Assembly (NCBI GenBank): GCA_029990175.1
Contig: JARKIP010000051.1
Coordinates: 124,001-188,000 of the forward strand
Direction of reading: 5' to 3'
Length of the DNA stretch: 64,000 nt
DNA from: Petunia secreta
Lineage: Eukaryota > Streptophyta > Magnoliopsida > Solanales > Solanaceae
This document shows, piece after piece, positions 35,043-46,860 of this stretch. The notes beneath the pieces are model-generated. The model ran no database searches and was not told the DNA's origin. It saw nothing but the letters and a program-made list of their open reading frames with translations. Made by a program: the position numbers and the translations under genes. Numbering within the stretch: position 1 is the stretch's first letter; every line of letters begins with the position of its first letter.

Positions 35043-35348
35043 TTGTTTAAGTAGTTGTACTGTTTATGAATATGCTTTTGTATCTTTTTTCAATTAATAT
35101 TATTATGAAGGTCTTTAATTAGTACTGATAAATCGTCTCCAAACCATCATGTTTGCTTATAGTTCGCAACACATCAACTGTCGTTTAGGATATTAAATAC
35201 GATGTTCCAAACGACAACTTGTTCTACTCCATTTCTGGAAAAGTTAATAAATTTATACACCCACGTTCAGAACATATATAATGTGTTCCAACACAAAGAT
35301 TTATGTTCGGAACGCACCTGGTATGTTCCAGGTATAAATGATAATCAT

Positions 35349-36262
35349 TGTTATACTTTATGCACCTCCTAAGGACACTAGAAGGGGGGGGGGGTTGAAT
35401 AGTGTCTCCTGATTTTCGCAAGAACTGTGTTCTTCTACTGTAGAACAAGGTTCTTAGAATTTCCTTCTACCTGCGTCTAACAAGAACATACACTGACTAG
35501 CATACCAAACACACAAGGATTTTTACGTGGAAAACTCCTTGCTCAAGGGAGAAAAACCACGACCCACACTCTGGGATTTTTGCACTGAATCCACTAACAC
35601 AAGAGCAATGTTTTAGATTACAAACTCTGTAACCAAGGGGCTACACTCTAGACCCTAATCACTAACCAAAGCTACACTCTAGCTTTTCTAGTAATTCACA
35701 AAAGAGTTTACCTAATACATAAGCTTCTAGAATAAGCAGATAGGTAACACAATGAATGCTCGAAATTATGACAACTTACAACTCGATAATCCTAGACAAG
35801 AAATCTAGACTCAATACTCTGCATGCAGTTTAGTTGTCTTCTTCAGCTTATCCACGTAGAAAGTTATTGAATCGCCTTTGCTTGTGCTTGACTCTCTGTG
35901 CGTGAATAATCAGAATAACGTCGACTGTCTCTACTACTGGCTTTTATATCAGTCGTGTACCCCTAGTTGAGTTCTACTAGGAATCCCCTTAATTAAGGTA
36001 AGTTGAGATTCGTAGTAACTCTTTTCCATGTTAACGTCTGACTCTTTTCATACTTCGTAGACACAGCTGGGACACCGCCTCTTTTAGTCCGACTAGGATA
36101 CGTATACAACCACGCGCCACTATTCCTAGTTCCACAGGGATTTGCAACCCACAATCTTTTCGATCAACCGTGCCCTTCCCTTCAAGGACCGGGTTCTTCA
36201 GGTTCCTTGCATAAACCTCGGTGTCCTTCCTGTTTGTCATACTTCAAAACCAGCTTTCAACA
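35349..36262 (-). repeat. 3' LTR of the copia element
   Basis: 914 bp, TGTTATACTT... to ...GCTTTCAACA on plus (TGTTGAAAGC to GTATAACA on minus). Has an 11-base G-run near its left end. Frames such as 36031-36240 also occur in the other LTR and are not genes. Confidence 0.95.
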
Positions 36263-36276
36263 AATTCCCCCTTTTT
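36263..36276 (-). other. Copia polypurine tract
   Basis: On minus, AAAAAGGGGGAATT directly precedes the 3' LTR start TGTTGAAAGC. Confidence 0.9.
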
Positions 36277-36720
36277 GATGATGACAAACAACCGTTGCCC
36301 AAGAACCTGAAATAGACATAAACCAAAAAACCAAAACAAGAGAACAGAATAATAACAAACAGATGAGTTAGGTCACAAACACCCCAAATTCCTTCTTCCC
36401 CCTTTTGGCATCATCGAAAAGATTCGAAGACCTGCAGGAACTCGTCAAGTTAGTTCAGTCTACTGCACAGGGCAATTCGTTAGTAATAAGAACACAAGCA
36501 TACACAAATAAGGGCCCATCCAAGAACCTGATTACTTAAGCAAAAAACAGATAAGAACACAAGAAGTTTAAAAACATTATCCAGATTGTGACATTAGCAC
36601 AACCCTGTTAATAGTTACAGAACCAAATTAAAAATTGTCTTAAACATCCATAACATGCAATCACAGGAGAATGAGAAGGGGAAAAGATCAGATAGAGGTA
36701 GGAGGACAGGACTGGAAGGA

Positions 36721-38866
36721 TCAAAGCTGAAGGTTGAAGTGTCTGACAAGTGCCTCAAGCTGCTTCGTATTTTTGGCCCTCTCTATCACCAGCTCGGTCT
36801 CATGCTTGTGGCAATCGATCTTCAGACGATCAATCTCTTGATCCTTCACCTTCAACTGTCTTTGAAGCTCAGCATTTTCAGCATTAATCTCAAGAACAAT
36901 TTTCTCCAGTTCCTTCACTGCATCAATGGCCTCATCAGGACCAAAGTCTTCACTGTCCTCTGCTTGCTCTTGCTCTTGTTTTACCTGCATTGGCCTTTTG
37001 GAAGCTCTGCTCTCTCTGAAAAAATCACAATTCTTAAGCATATTTATCCCAAACATCTGATGAATTGTGGGCTTCTTTCCTGCTTCCAAAGGGACCCCAA
37101 AATGCTTAAAAATCTGATGAAGAATGTAAGAGTGCACAAGAGAGTGGGGCTTCTGATCAGTGTCAGAGATCCTCTTTATGTGCCTAATGATCAGCCCAGG
37201 CAGATTTATCTTCACCCCCCTGTCCATCAGATCCATATAGGTCAAATCCAGAGCACTTGCCTCACAATTCCTTTCTCCCCTAGGCAGGAGAAACCTGTGC
37301 ACAAATTCAAACAGCAGTTGATGGGCAGGTTCCATCTCCTTCTTCTCTACTTTCCTCTCCTTCCTCAGTCTTGGTTTCCCTGAAAACTTTCTCACAACAT
37401 CCAAAGAGGTGACCCCATCTGTTCTTTTTGGCCATTTTAGCTTAACATACCTGCAATAACCTTCAGCAGGTACATCCAGAATGTTCAAGTCTTCCAAATT
37501 CTATCTCAATTCCTTTAACAGTAGAAAACACTCTCCTGGCAGTTACTCTACAATTAGTATAGAATTCTCTCACTTCATCCACAAACAACTTCCTGTCCTT
37601 GTTGGAAAACACAGCAAGCCACCCCTGATCACCAATCATCCTCAGCAATGGTCTCATATGAAACTCCTTTTCATCATGCAGAATACTGCCTGGCAGTACC
37701 TGATGCCTAGAGAAAAATGCTTCTCTATCCACTTCTTCTTCATTGTCCCCTCTTCTTCTTCTCTTGTTCTCCATCTCACTATCAGTATCTGAATCACTGG
37801 GTTCTACATAGCTCCAATTCTCACTTTCCTGCTCAGCCTCACCAGCTTCCCCTCCTTCTTCTTCCATCTTCTTTTCTTCTCTTTCTTTGACATTTGTTAT
37901 TGTCCTTCCCAACTTGTCAAGCTTTTCTAACTGCATTTTTAATGAGGATCTGGTACCAACTCTCCTGACAACAGGCTCAGCAGCTGCCTTGTCATCACCA
38001 TCTACACTATCTTCATCAACCAGTCTAGACTTCAGCACTGGCTTCCCATCTTTCACCAACCTTCTTCTTTTTTCTGGCTCTACTAGATTCTCTCTCACAA
38101 ACACTACTTCCTCGTCTTCTTCCTCAACTAATTTTTCATCTTCTTCCCCAAACTTTCTCTTCCTTTTTGTTTCTACAACTTTCTTGGTTATCTCCTCTTG
38201 TTCTAAAACAACTTCTTTGTTCCTTTCCTCTTCAGAATCAGTCCAACTAAAATCTGCCTCATCAGTCTCAGTAGGATTTGGACAAACAGCAGACTTTTGA
38301 CCCAAATCCCCTGAGGCTTCAGCAATAACAAGTCCATCACCTGCAGGACTTTTAGGCACAGATTCTTTCACAACTTCAACAGTTTCACTCACCCCTTTAC
38401 TCAGTTCTACTGTATCTTCCCTCAAGATTTCCACATTATCTTGTTCTTTAAACTGTTCTACTATTCTTTCCGCAATGTTCAACTTATCCCCAGACTCACA
38501 AACTACAGGACCTAGCACATCTTCCCTAAAATCAATCTTTTCACTATCTTGTTCCCCCTCACATGTATTCCCCTTATCTGTTCTATCCTTTTCTTGATCA
38601 CCCATTATCTTGTCTAGTTCAACAACTAGGGTTTCACTTTCTACAATTCCAGGGCTCTTTATATTAACAGGCTCAACAGGCGTAGATGCAATAGGTTCAG
38701 GAATTACCTCTTGTGACGATAGTGATGAACTTTGTCCGGTAGATATTGAGAGAACAGTTCTTGATTTCATCTTCTTCACCAGTTTCCTATCCCTCTTTTG
38801 CAGAAATTTTGTGCGTGCTCTTGCAATTCTTTGGGCCAGAGTGGACGGAGGTGGTCTATCAGACAT
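36721..38866 (-). CDS. Third ORF of the copia element (plant transposon-protein domain), one frameshift
   Basis: Lies between pol and the 3' LTR, same strand. The first part (38866-37463) is 467 codons: a basic start (MSDRPPPSTLAQRIARARTK), a long charged acidic/lysine region, then a globular part with FHMRPLLRMIGDQGWLAVFS and VREFYTNCRV. It continues, after a one-base shift near 37490, as 37497-36721 (ILDVPAEGYCRYVKLKWP, PRGERNCEASALDLTYMDLM) and ends in a coiled coil (LEKIVLEINAENAELQRQLK). The globular part resembles the putative plant transposon protein domain found beside many plant retroelements. Its role is unknown. Position parallels the extra ORF of SIRE-type elements. Confidence 0.75.
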
Positions 38867-39507
38867 CTTGAAAGATTTATGAGTGATTTCTGAGGTTTCT
38901 AAGGAGCTTTTTGTTTTAGGGTTTGAGAGAATTTTGGTGTTTCAGCAGAAGAAGTAGGTGAAGTGTGAGGGATTGAGAGAGTGTGGTCGAAGTGAAGAGG
39001 CTATAGTGATTTGACACTGTCTATGGAAGGCAAGAAGTAATGAGTAGAGTAGAAAGGCAGCTTTTTGAATTTTTTTCGAGAACCGGGAGAAGTTACACAT
39101 TTGACGGTTATGAACTTAATTAAATAAGCCCTTTTTCAAGAAGTGGGGTCCAAGTTATTCAAAAAGAGATCTATCCTAAAAAGGAAAATGTTCCTATAAT
39201 TTAGGACAGTTACGAGAGTATGGTAGACCCCTGTGACACACGTATGAATGACAATTTTAATTTCAGTTATGAATACTATCATACAGAGTAGGATGAATGT
39301 ACCTGGACATGATTCCTCGTGTTCAAACTGGTTCCTTCTCAGTACATAGTAGGTTCTTCATGGGATCACATTATTTGTGCCTTGTGATCAAAACATCAAC
39401 ACGAGTGTACTTTTACAAGCACGAGATTAGACTAAACATCTATAACAAGTTTCAAGCAACCACATCAAATACTTAACTAGCCAAATACAAAGGGATTACC
39501 TGCTGGG
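38867..39507 (-). promoter_or_regulatory. Spacer before the third ORF with gene-like leader
   Basis: 640 bp without ORF between pol and ORF3. On minus, just before the ORF3 start, is a pyrimidine-rich stretch with CACTCTCTCAATCCCTCACA and a telo-box, AAACCCTAA (about 38920), of the kind seen in leaders of plant nuclear genes. This suggests ORF3 has its own promoter or was captured with one. Confidence 0.45.
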
Positions 39508-42464
39508 TCATCCGTGTATTTTGGTCATCCCTAACTCCAACCTGTTCCTTTCAAACTGTACCTTGTTCAAAGCTTTGGTAAATATGTCAGCTATTTGATC
39601 TTCAGTCCTGCATGAATTCATAGTAATCAGACCTTTTTCTTCATTGTCTCTCAAGAAATGGTGTCTGATATCAATGTGCTTGGTTCTTTTATGTTGGACT
39701 GGGTTCTTGGCAATGTTCACTGCACTGGTGTTGTCACAGAAAATTGGCACTGCTCCACCCTTGATACCAAAGTCCTCCAGTTGTTGCTTGATCCACAGCA
39801 ATTGTGAGCAACATGAAGCAGCTGCCACATACTCAGCTTCAGCTGTTGATAGAGCAACTGAGTTTTGTTTCTTTGTAGCCCACGAGACCAAGCAGGGGCC
39901 TAAAAAGTGTGCCATCCCTGAGGTGCTTTTCCTGTCCACCAAATGACCTGCATAATCTGCATCAGCAAAACCAATGAGTTCAAAAGTCCCACCTCTGGGA
40001 TACCAAAGACCTAAATCCTGAGTCCCTTTCAAGTATCTCAGAATTCTCTTCACAGCTGTCAAGTGTGATTCCTTGGGCTTTGACTGAAATCTGGCACACA
40101 GTCCTACACTGTATACTATATCTGGTCGACTAGCTGTGAGATATAGGAGTGAACCAATGATTCCTCTATATTTCATTTCATTTGTCGAAGGACCAAGTTC
40201 ATCCATGTCTAACTTTGTTCCAGTTGCAATAGGGGTAGTCATTTCCTTTGCTCCTTCCATGTCAAATTTCTTCAATAGTTCCTTGACATACTTTTGCTGA
40301 TGAATCATGGTTCCTTCAGAAGTCTGCTTTATCTGCAACCCAAGAAAGAAGTTCAGTTCGCCCATCATGCTCATTTCAAATTCACTTCCCATCAATTCTG
40401 CAAAACCTTTGCTCAGTTCTTCATCAGTAGCTCCAAAGATGATATCATCAACATACACTTGAACTACCAGCAAATCCTTTCCTTTCTTCAAGAGAAATAG
40501 TGTGTTGTCAATTTTGCCTCTTGAAAAGCCATTTTTCAACAGGAACCCTGAGAGTCTTTCATACCAGGCTCTAGGAGCTTGCTTCAAACCATACAAGGCC
40601 TTGTCCAGCTTGTAAACATGATCAGGAAATTCATTGCTCACAAAGCCTGGAGGCTGCACCACATAGACTTCTTCATTCAGATAACCATTCAGAAAAGCAC
40701 TCTTCACGTCCATCTGATACAGTGTGAATTCCATGTACGTGGCAAAAGCAATCAGCATCCTAATGGCTTCCATCCTTGCAACTGGAGCAAAAGTTTCATC
40801 ATAATCTATTCCTTCTTCCTGACTGTATCCTTGAACCACTAGTCTTGCCTTGTTCCTTGTCACTATCCCATGTTCATCCAGCTTGTTCCTGAATACCCAT
40901 TTTGTTCCAATCATAGATCTGTCCTTCGGCTTAGGAACTAGATGCCACACCTTGCTTCGTTCAAATTGGTGAAGTTCCACCTGCATAGCTAGAATCCAGT
41001 CTGGATCTTCTAGGGCTTCCTTTACATTCTTTGGTTCCAAAGATGAGAGAAACGCAAAGAATGCACAGAAGTTCTTCAATGCTGATCTAGTCATAATTCC
41101 AGTGTCCAACTCAGATAGGACATTCTCCAGTGGATGAGAACTTTGATACTTCCATGGCTTGATTTGAATCTGACTTGAAGGACCTGCAGCATTCTCTGGG
41201 TTAGGTTCTTCTTGACTTTCTGGATTATCAGCCTCATCTGAAGTTCCCCCTGTCAAGTTGACTCCTTCATCCAAATTGTTCAGATTCTCCTTTTCATCTG
41301 AGTCCTCCAGTTCATCTATGGTTTCTTCTCTCCTTAAACCAATTTCTTGATCATCTACTTCAGTTTTTCCCAGTGTCTTATCTGATTCATCAAATACAAC
41401 ATGCATACTTTCTTCTACAGTTTGTGTTCTTTTGTTAAGCACTTTGTATGCCTTACTTTGAGTGGAATATCCCAAAAATATCGCCTCCTCACTCCTGGCA
41501 TCAAACTTTCCCAAAGGTTCCTTCCCATTGTTGTGAACGAAACACTTACAACCAAAAGGTTTTAGATGAGCAATGTTTGGCTTTCTACCTCTGAGCAACT
41601 CATACGGAGTCTTGTCAAGACTTGCTCTAATGGAACACCTGTTCAACAAGTAACATGCAGTGTTTACAGCTTCAGCCCAAAAATTTCTTGCCAGCCCACT
41701 TGCTAACAGCATAGTTCTAGCCATATCTTCCAACGACCTGTCCTTCCTTTCAACCACACCGTTTTGTTGGGGAGTTCTTGGTGCAGAGAAGTTGTGATCT
41801 ATGCCATTCCTTGCACAATACTCAGAAAATTTTGAGTTTCAAACTCAGTACCATGATCAGATCTCATACTGATGATCTCAAGGCTTAGTCTTTTCTGAAC
41901 CACACCAGCCCAATCATTGAAACTTTCGAAGGCTTCATCCTTAGAGACCAAGAACAGGGTCCAAGTATATCTTGAGTAGTCATCCACGATAACAAACACA
42001 TATCTTTTTCCTCCACGGCTCCTGACTCTCATAGGTCCACATAGATCCATATGTATCAGCTCCAGTGGCTTTGTTGTGCTGACCACTTTCTTTGGTTTGA
42101 ATGATGTTCTCACATGCTTTCCCTTTACACAGGCGTCACACATTTTTATGTTTTCAAATTTCTTGCTTGGTAATCCGCGAACCAGTTCCTTCGAAGCCAG
42201 CTTGTTTACCTGAGACAGACTTGCATGACCCAATCTTTTGTGCCACAGCTGAGAGTCACTTTCTTGCACATTCAAGCAGGTCAGATTGTTCTCAGGTAAA
42301 GACTTCAGTGATGCCTTGTATACATTGTTCACCCTTTTTCCTTCCATCACCACTTCTCCACTCTGTAGGTTCTTTACGATGCAACCAACAGATGAGAAGC
42401 TCACTTCATTTCCTCTGTTACACAGTTGGGAGATACTTAGTAGATTATGTCTGAGACCATCCAC
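39508..42464 (-). CDS. Copia pol: integrase, reverse transcriptase, RNase H (one frameshift)
   Basis: Part one, 42464-41799, holds the pre-integrase finger (LWHKRLGHAS...CDACVKGKH) and the integrase core with its Asp in HMDLCGP and Asp in RSDHGTEFE. After a one-base shift near 41830, part two, 41757-39508 (749 codons), holds the integrase Glu (VVERKDRSLED), reverse transcriptase (KTKWVFRNK-like start, LYQMDVKSAFLNGYLNEEVY, catalytic YVDDIIFG) and RNase H (FADADYAGHLVDRKSTSG, STAEAEY, CDNTSA, HIDIRHHFLRD). Makes and integrates the element cDNA. Full family length apart from the shift. Confidence 0.93.
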
Positions 42465-42477
42465 ACAATAGACATTT

Positions 42478-42672
42478 TCAATTGCATGTTTCAGAGATCT
42501 CCCAATCTTTCCAATGCCTACTATCTGACCACTTTTTCCTCCTCCGAAGGCTACACTGCCCCCCTTGAAATGCTGCGAGTGAGAGAAAGTTTCTTCTATC
42601 TCCTGTCATGTGCCTAGAACAACCGCTATCCAGAATCCAGCTTGAGTTGTTCTCCCTCACTCCAGCCTGCAA
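42478..42672 (-). CDS. Copia aspartic protease, frameshifted in a G-run
   Basis: WILDSGCSRHMTGDRRNFLS carries the catalytic DSG. It would release Gag and Pol proteins. One extra G in a six-base run (about 42557-42562) shifts the frame: the correct continuation reads AFGGGKSGQIVGIGKIGRSL. A UGA (about 42677) separates this region from the end of gag, a place where SIRE-type elements are known to carry a stop between gag and pol. Confidence 0.8.
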   Translation of the reverse strand: MQAGVRENNSSWILDSGCSRHMTGDRRNFLSLAAFQGGQCSLRRRKKWSDSRHWKDWEISETCN

Positions 42673-42678
42673 GACAAA

Positions 42679-44996
42679 TCAGAGGTTAGTCTTAGGAACC
42701 CAGACAAGCTTGGGTCCCTTCTTATGAGAAAATGGATAAATCAGGTCTTGTTTAGCCCATTTGGGTAAACCACATCTTTTATTTTTAGCCTTTGCCTTGC
42801 TGATATTAACACACTTTTGCTTAACATGACCAGTTTTACCACAAAAAGTGCATAACATGTTACAGGGTAGACCTACATATTTGCTTTTAGGATTATATGG
42901 AGGCAGGGGTTTCTTGAATCCTAATCCTTGTTTTCCTTTGTTTTGATTTTCAAGAACCCAATTCATAGCTTCAGAAGATTTATTCCATTTTGTCAGTCTG
43001 GCAAGTTCAAGTTTTGAGTTTTCAACCTTTTGGCTTAAAATCCTGTTTTTTCAGTTTCCTGATACAAAATTTTATTTGCTCTTTTCAGTTCATCTTCCAG
43101 AAAGGATTGAACTTCACTCATAACTTGCTTACCATTCTTACTTTCTCTTAACTGATTACATTCCAATTCAAGTTCAGTAATCTTAGAGTTTGACACAAGA
43201 GTCTGCCCTTTCAAGATGGCATTAGTTTCTTCAAGTTCAATATTCTGTTCCAGGAGACTCTTGTGCTTAGTTCTAAGATTGCTTAGTTCTTCAGTTAAGT
43301 TATCCTTTTCAAGTTTTTCTTTTTCATATCCTTCAATTAGGGTGGCTGTGATTAGAATTAAATTTTCAGAAGAGTATGTATGTAAAGTTTCCTTTAGATC
43401 AGATAGACATACCTCTGCTGAATTTCCTGCTTCCTCTCCATCAGTTGCCATAAGAGCAGAGTCCTTTTTGATGTTGTCAGCAATGTACAATTCCTTCAGT
43501 TTCTTCCATCTTTCCTTGGAAGATTTACACTCCAGTATACGTGCAAGCACATCTTCAGTAAGTCCTCTTCTTAGATACCCCACAGCCTTGGAGTTTGCTT
43601 GTAACCAGTCCAGATCTTGAGGATCTAGTTCTTCCACTTTCTTTGGAACTAGGACACCATTTACAGCTCTCTTCACAGGAACATGAGGTCCCCTTTTCAC
43701 AATCAGCCACAAGCTGTAATCAGTTGACTGTAGATAATTTTTCATCTGCTTCTTCCAGTGATTGTAATGAGTCCCATTGAACACTGGTGGTTTTGATGGA
43801 TCTCTTCCTCCTCTAAATTCTCGAGGATCTTCTTCATCACAGCTGACATCTGTCATACCTGCTAGTGCTAGTGGTGAGTCATCCTCAGCCTCTTTTTCAT
43901 GATCAGACTCACTATCAGTTGGTCCCCATGTGGCATAGAAAGCTTCCTTCTTTTTCCTTCGCTCTGCTCTGAAGTTTAGGGGCCGTCTTGTCTTCTTTTT
44001 GTCTGTATCATATTCCTTAGTGGTTTCCTTTTCCTTTTCCTTAGCAGCTCTGTTCTTCCTCTATTCTATTTCCCACATCGGGCAGTCCATGACAGCATGG
44101 TCTTTCTTGAAGCATTTGAAGCACCCAGAGTAGTCAGGACTGTCAACTATGTTCTTCCTACTAGAGCTCTCCTTGTTTCCTCGTTTGAACCCTTTAAACC
44201 TTCCCAGATTGAGTTTTTGTCTTAAAGCACTCACCATTGCGGCTTCTACTGATTGATGATCAACATATTCATCAGCTTCCTCTGTTGCTTCCAGCGCAAG
44301 AGTCTTTTCCTTCTTTGCCGATGGTTTAGCCTTTGAGTCCTTCATCATCTCATGAGTCTTCAGGCTTCCAACCAATTCTTCAAGCTTGATGGATTTTAAA
44401 GGTTTGGATTCAATGATGGCAGTCATCTTTGGTTCCCATGCTTCAGGCAACACATTCAAGATTTTATCGACCATCTCTATTTCAGGCAGTTCCATCTCAA
44501 GGGATCTCATTTCATTTGTGATCATGGTCAACCTGGTCATCATGTCCTGAATCGACTCCTTCTCACCCATAGTAAACAACTCAAATTGTCTCTTCAACAT
44601 TCTCCTTTTTGAGTCTTTTACTTCTGTAGTTCCTTCATGTGCAACCTGTAAAGCATCCCATATTTCCTTAGCCGTCTTATATGATGATACTCGATTGAAC
44701 TCTTCCGGACCAAGACCACATATGACCAACCGCTTGGCCTTGTGATTCTTTTCGATCATCTTAAAGTCCGTCTCATCAAACTCTTCTTTCAGTTTAGGTT
44801 CTTTTGAGGCAGTGGTTCCTTCGCCAACAATTTTGGTGGGAATCAGATTTCCTTCAGAAACTATCAGCAAAAGTTGATAGTCTTCAGCACATATGTAATT
44901 CTCCATCCTATTTTTCCACCATGCGTAGTATTGCCCATTAAACTGTGGGGGCCTCAGAACCGATTGTTCTTCAGTAATGGTAGGTGGTGCACTCAT
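42679..44996 (-). CDS. Copia gag with two capsid-like N-terminal domains
   Basis: Start chosen at 44996 (MSAPPTITEEQSV), downstream of the primer site. First module: FNGQYYAWWKNRMENYICAE, EIWDALQVAHEGT, a basic region and zinc knuckle CFKCFKKDHAVMDC (about 44090). Then a TAG at 44061-44063, in frame with the continuation. Second module (43800-43450): FNGTHYNHWKKQMKNYLQST, WKKLKELYIADN. A coiled coil follows (43400-43040). After a one-base shift come a second knuckle CTFCGKTGHVKQKC (about 42830) and a stop. The usual SIRE-type gag has only one capsid-like module. Confidence 0.85.
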
Positions 44997-45037
44997 TCTG
45001 ATCCTTCTCAAGGTGTTAACCTTACAAGAGAAGACCC

Positions 45038-45049
45038 GCTCTGATACCA
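45038..45049 (-). other. Copia primer binding site (initiator tRNA-Met)
   Basis: On minus, TGGTATCAGAGC follows the 5' LTR end after two bases. It primes first-strand synthesis. Confidence 0.92.
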
Positions 45050-45051
45050 TT

Positions 45052-45961
45052 TGTTATACTTTATGCACCTCCTAAGGACACTAGAAGGGGGGGTTGAATA
45101 GTGTCTCCTGATTTTCGCAAGAACTGTGTTCTTCTACTGTAGAACAAGGTTCTTAGAATTTCCTTCTACCTGCGTCTAACAAGAACATACACTGACTAGC
45201 ATACCAAACACACAAGGATTTTTACGTGGAAAACTCCTTGCTCAAGGGAGAAAAACCACGACCCACACTCTGGGATTTTTGCACTTAATCCACTAACACA
45301 AGAGCAATGTTTTAGATTACAAACTCTGTAACCAAGGGGCTACACTCTAGACCCTAATCACTAACCAAAGCTACACTCTAGCATTTCTAGTAATTCACAA
45401 AAGAGTTTACCTAATACATAAGCTTCTAGAATAAGCAGATAGGTAACACAATGAATGCTCGATATTATGACAACTTACAACTCGATAATCCTAGACAAGA
45501 AATCTAGACTCAATACTCTGCATGCAGTTTAGTTGTCTTCTTCAGCTTATCCACGTAGAAAGTTATTGAATCGCCTTTGCTTGTGCTTGACTCTCTGTGC
45601 GTGAATAATCAGAATAACGTCGGTTGTCTCTACTACTGGCTTTTATATCAGTCGTGTACCCCTAGTTGAGTTCTACTAGGAATCCCCTTAATTAAGGTAA
45701 GTTGAGATTCGTAGTAACTCTTTTCCATGTTAACGTCTGACTCTTTTCATACTTCGTAGACACAGCTGGGACACCGCCTCTTTTAGTCCGACTAGGATAC
45801 GTATACAACCACGCGCCACTATTCCTAGTTCCACAGGGATTTGCAACCCACAATCTTTTCGATCAACCGTGCCCTTCCCTTCAAGGACCGGGTTCTTCAG
45901 GTTCCTTGCATAAACCTCGGTGTCCTTCCTGTTTGTCATACTTCAAAACCAGCTTTCAACA
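45052..45961 (-). repeat. 5' LTR of the copia element
   Basis: 910 bp, the partner of 35349-36262. On minus it carries the promoter for the element RNA. Its last bases GTATAACA are followed at once by the tRNA-Met primer site. Confidence 0.95.
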
Positions 45962-46269
45962 ATCATTAACATTATACACGTCCAAATATCCAGAATATAG
46001 TGATAAATGATGTTCATTTTAACTAGAAAGTACAATTTATACTTGTTCGGAACAAAAAGTGACAAATGATGCTCATTTCGCTTGAAAGGAACAAATATAG
46101 TTGGTAGACTAATTAGAGTGATAAATGTTGACAATTATCAGTAGTGATGACCAATTGAGTGACAAGTGATGATCATCTATCGTAAGGTTGTTTTAGAACA
46201 ACCTATTGATGTTCATCGCATTAAGCGGCTGTTCGGATCGCACAATTTTTAATGTTGCTATCTTCATCG

Positions 46270-46860
46270 TATGATGATCCATACACAAACTATAGTTTTG
46301 AACATCAACTAGAAGTTTGTCACATTTGTGTGTCGTTCCGAGCGCCCTGTTCAATTTTTTCTATCTTCATCATACTTTTTCACAATTAGAGTAGTTAGCG
46401 CGACAAAATATGATGATTATGTGACTATAAGTGACCAATTATACTTGTAAGAGTGATAAATTCATCAAATTTCATCAGAAAGACCACTTAGAGTAGTTTG
46501 TGTGACAAATGATGATCATTATGAGTAGAAATGGCCAACTAAACTTGTTAGAGTGACAAATGATGATCACCATGTAAAGAAATGACCCACTATACTTGTA
46601 AGAGTGACAAATAATGATCACTATCACTATAAATGACCCACTATACTTGTAAGAGTGAGAAATGTTTATCCATACACAAACTATAGTTTTGAACATCAAC
46701 TAGAAGTTTGTCACATTTGTGAGTCGTTCCGAGCGCCCTGTTCAATTTTTTCTATCTTCATCATACTTTTTCACAATTAGAGTAGTTAGCGCGACAAAAT
46801 ATGATGATTATGTGACTATAAGTGATCAATTATAAAAGTGATAAATTTATCAAATTTCAT
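46270..46860. repeat. Duplicated ~390-bp block in the MULE
   Basis: The block CCATACACAAACTATAGTTT...CGTTCCGAGCGCCCTGTTCA...ACAATTAGAGTAGTTAGCGC at about 46279 recurs almost unchanged at about 46670. Related but more diverged versions stand at about 47755 and 48270. Each version contains a palindrome variant (CGTTCCGAGCG, CGTTCCGCGCG, TTGTTCGGAGCG). Confidence 0.8.

Larger units (their letters stand above)
35349..45961 (-). mobile_element. SIRE-like Ty1-copia retrotransposon, nearly intact, very young
   Basis: Inserted in the MULE with the 5-bp duplication ATCAT (35344-35348, 45962-45966). LTRs 35349-36262 and 45052-45961 differ by only five substitutions and the length of one G-run (11 versus 7), about 0.55% divergence. 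Primer site TGGTATCAGAGC (minus, 45038-45049), polypurine AAAAAGGGGGAA (minus, 36263-36276). Gene order gag, protease, integrase, reverse transcriptase, RNase H, then a third ORF. The few frame breaks mean this copy is probably not autonomous. Confidence 0.95.

Noticed and set aside
37887..38300. Ser/Thr-rich plus-strand frames opposite the third copia ORF
   Set aside because: Mirror of the acidic, lysine-rich coding strand; no independent support.
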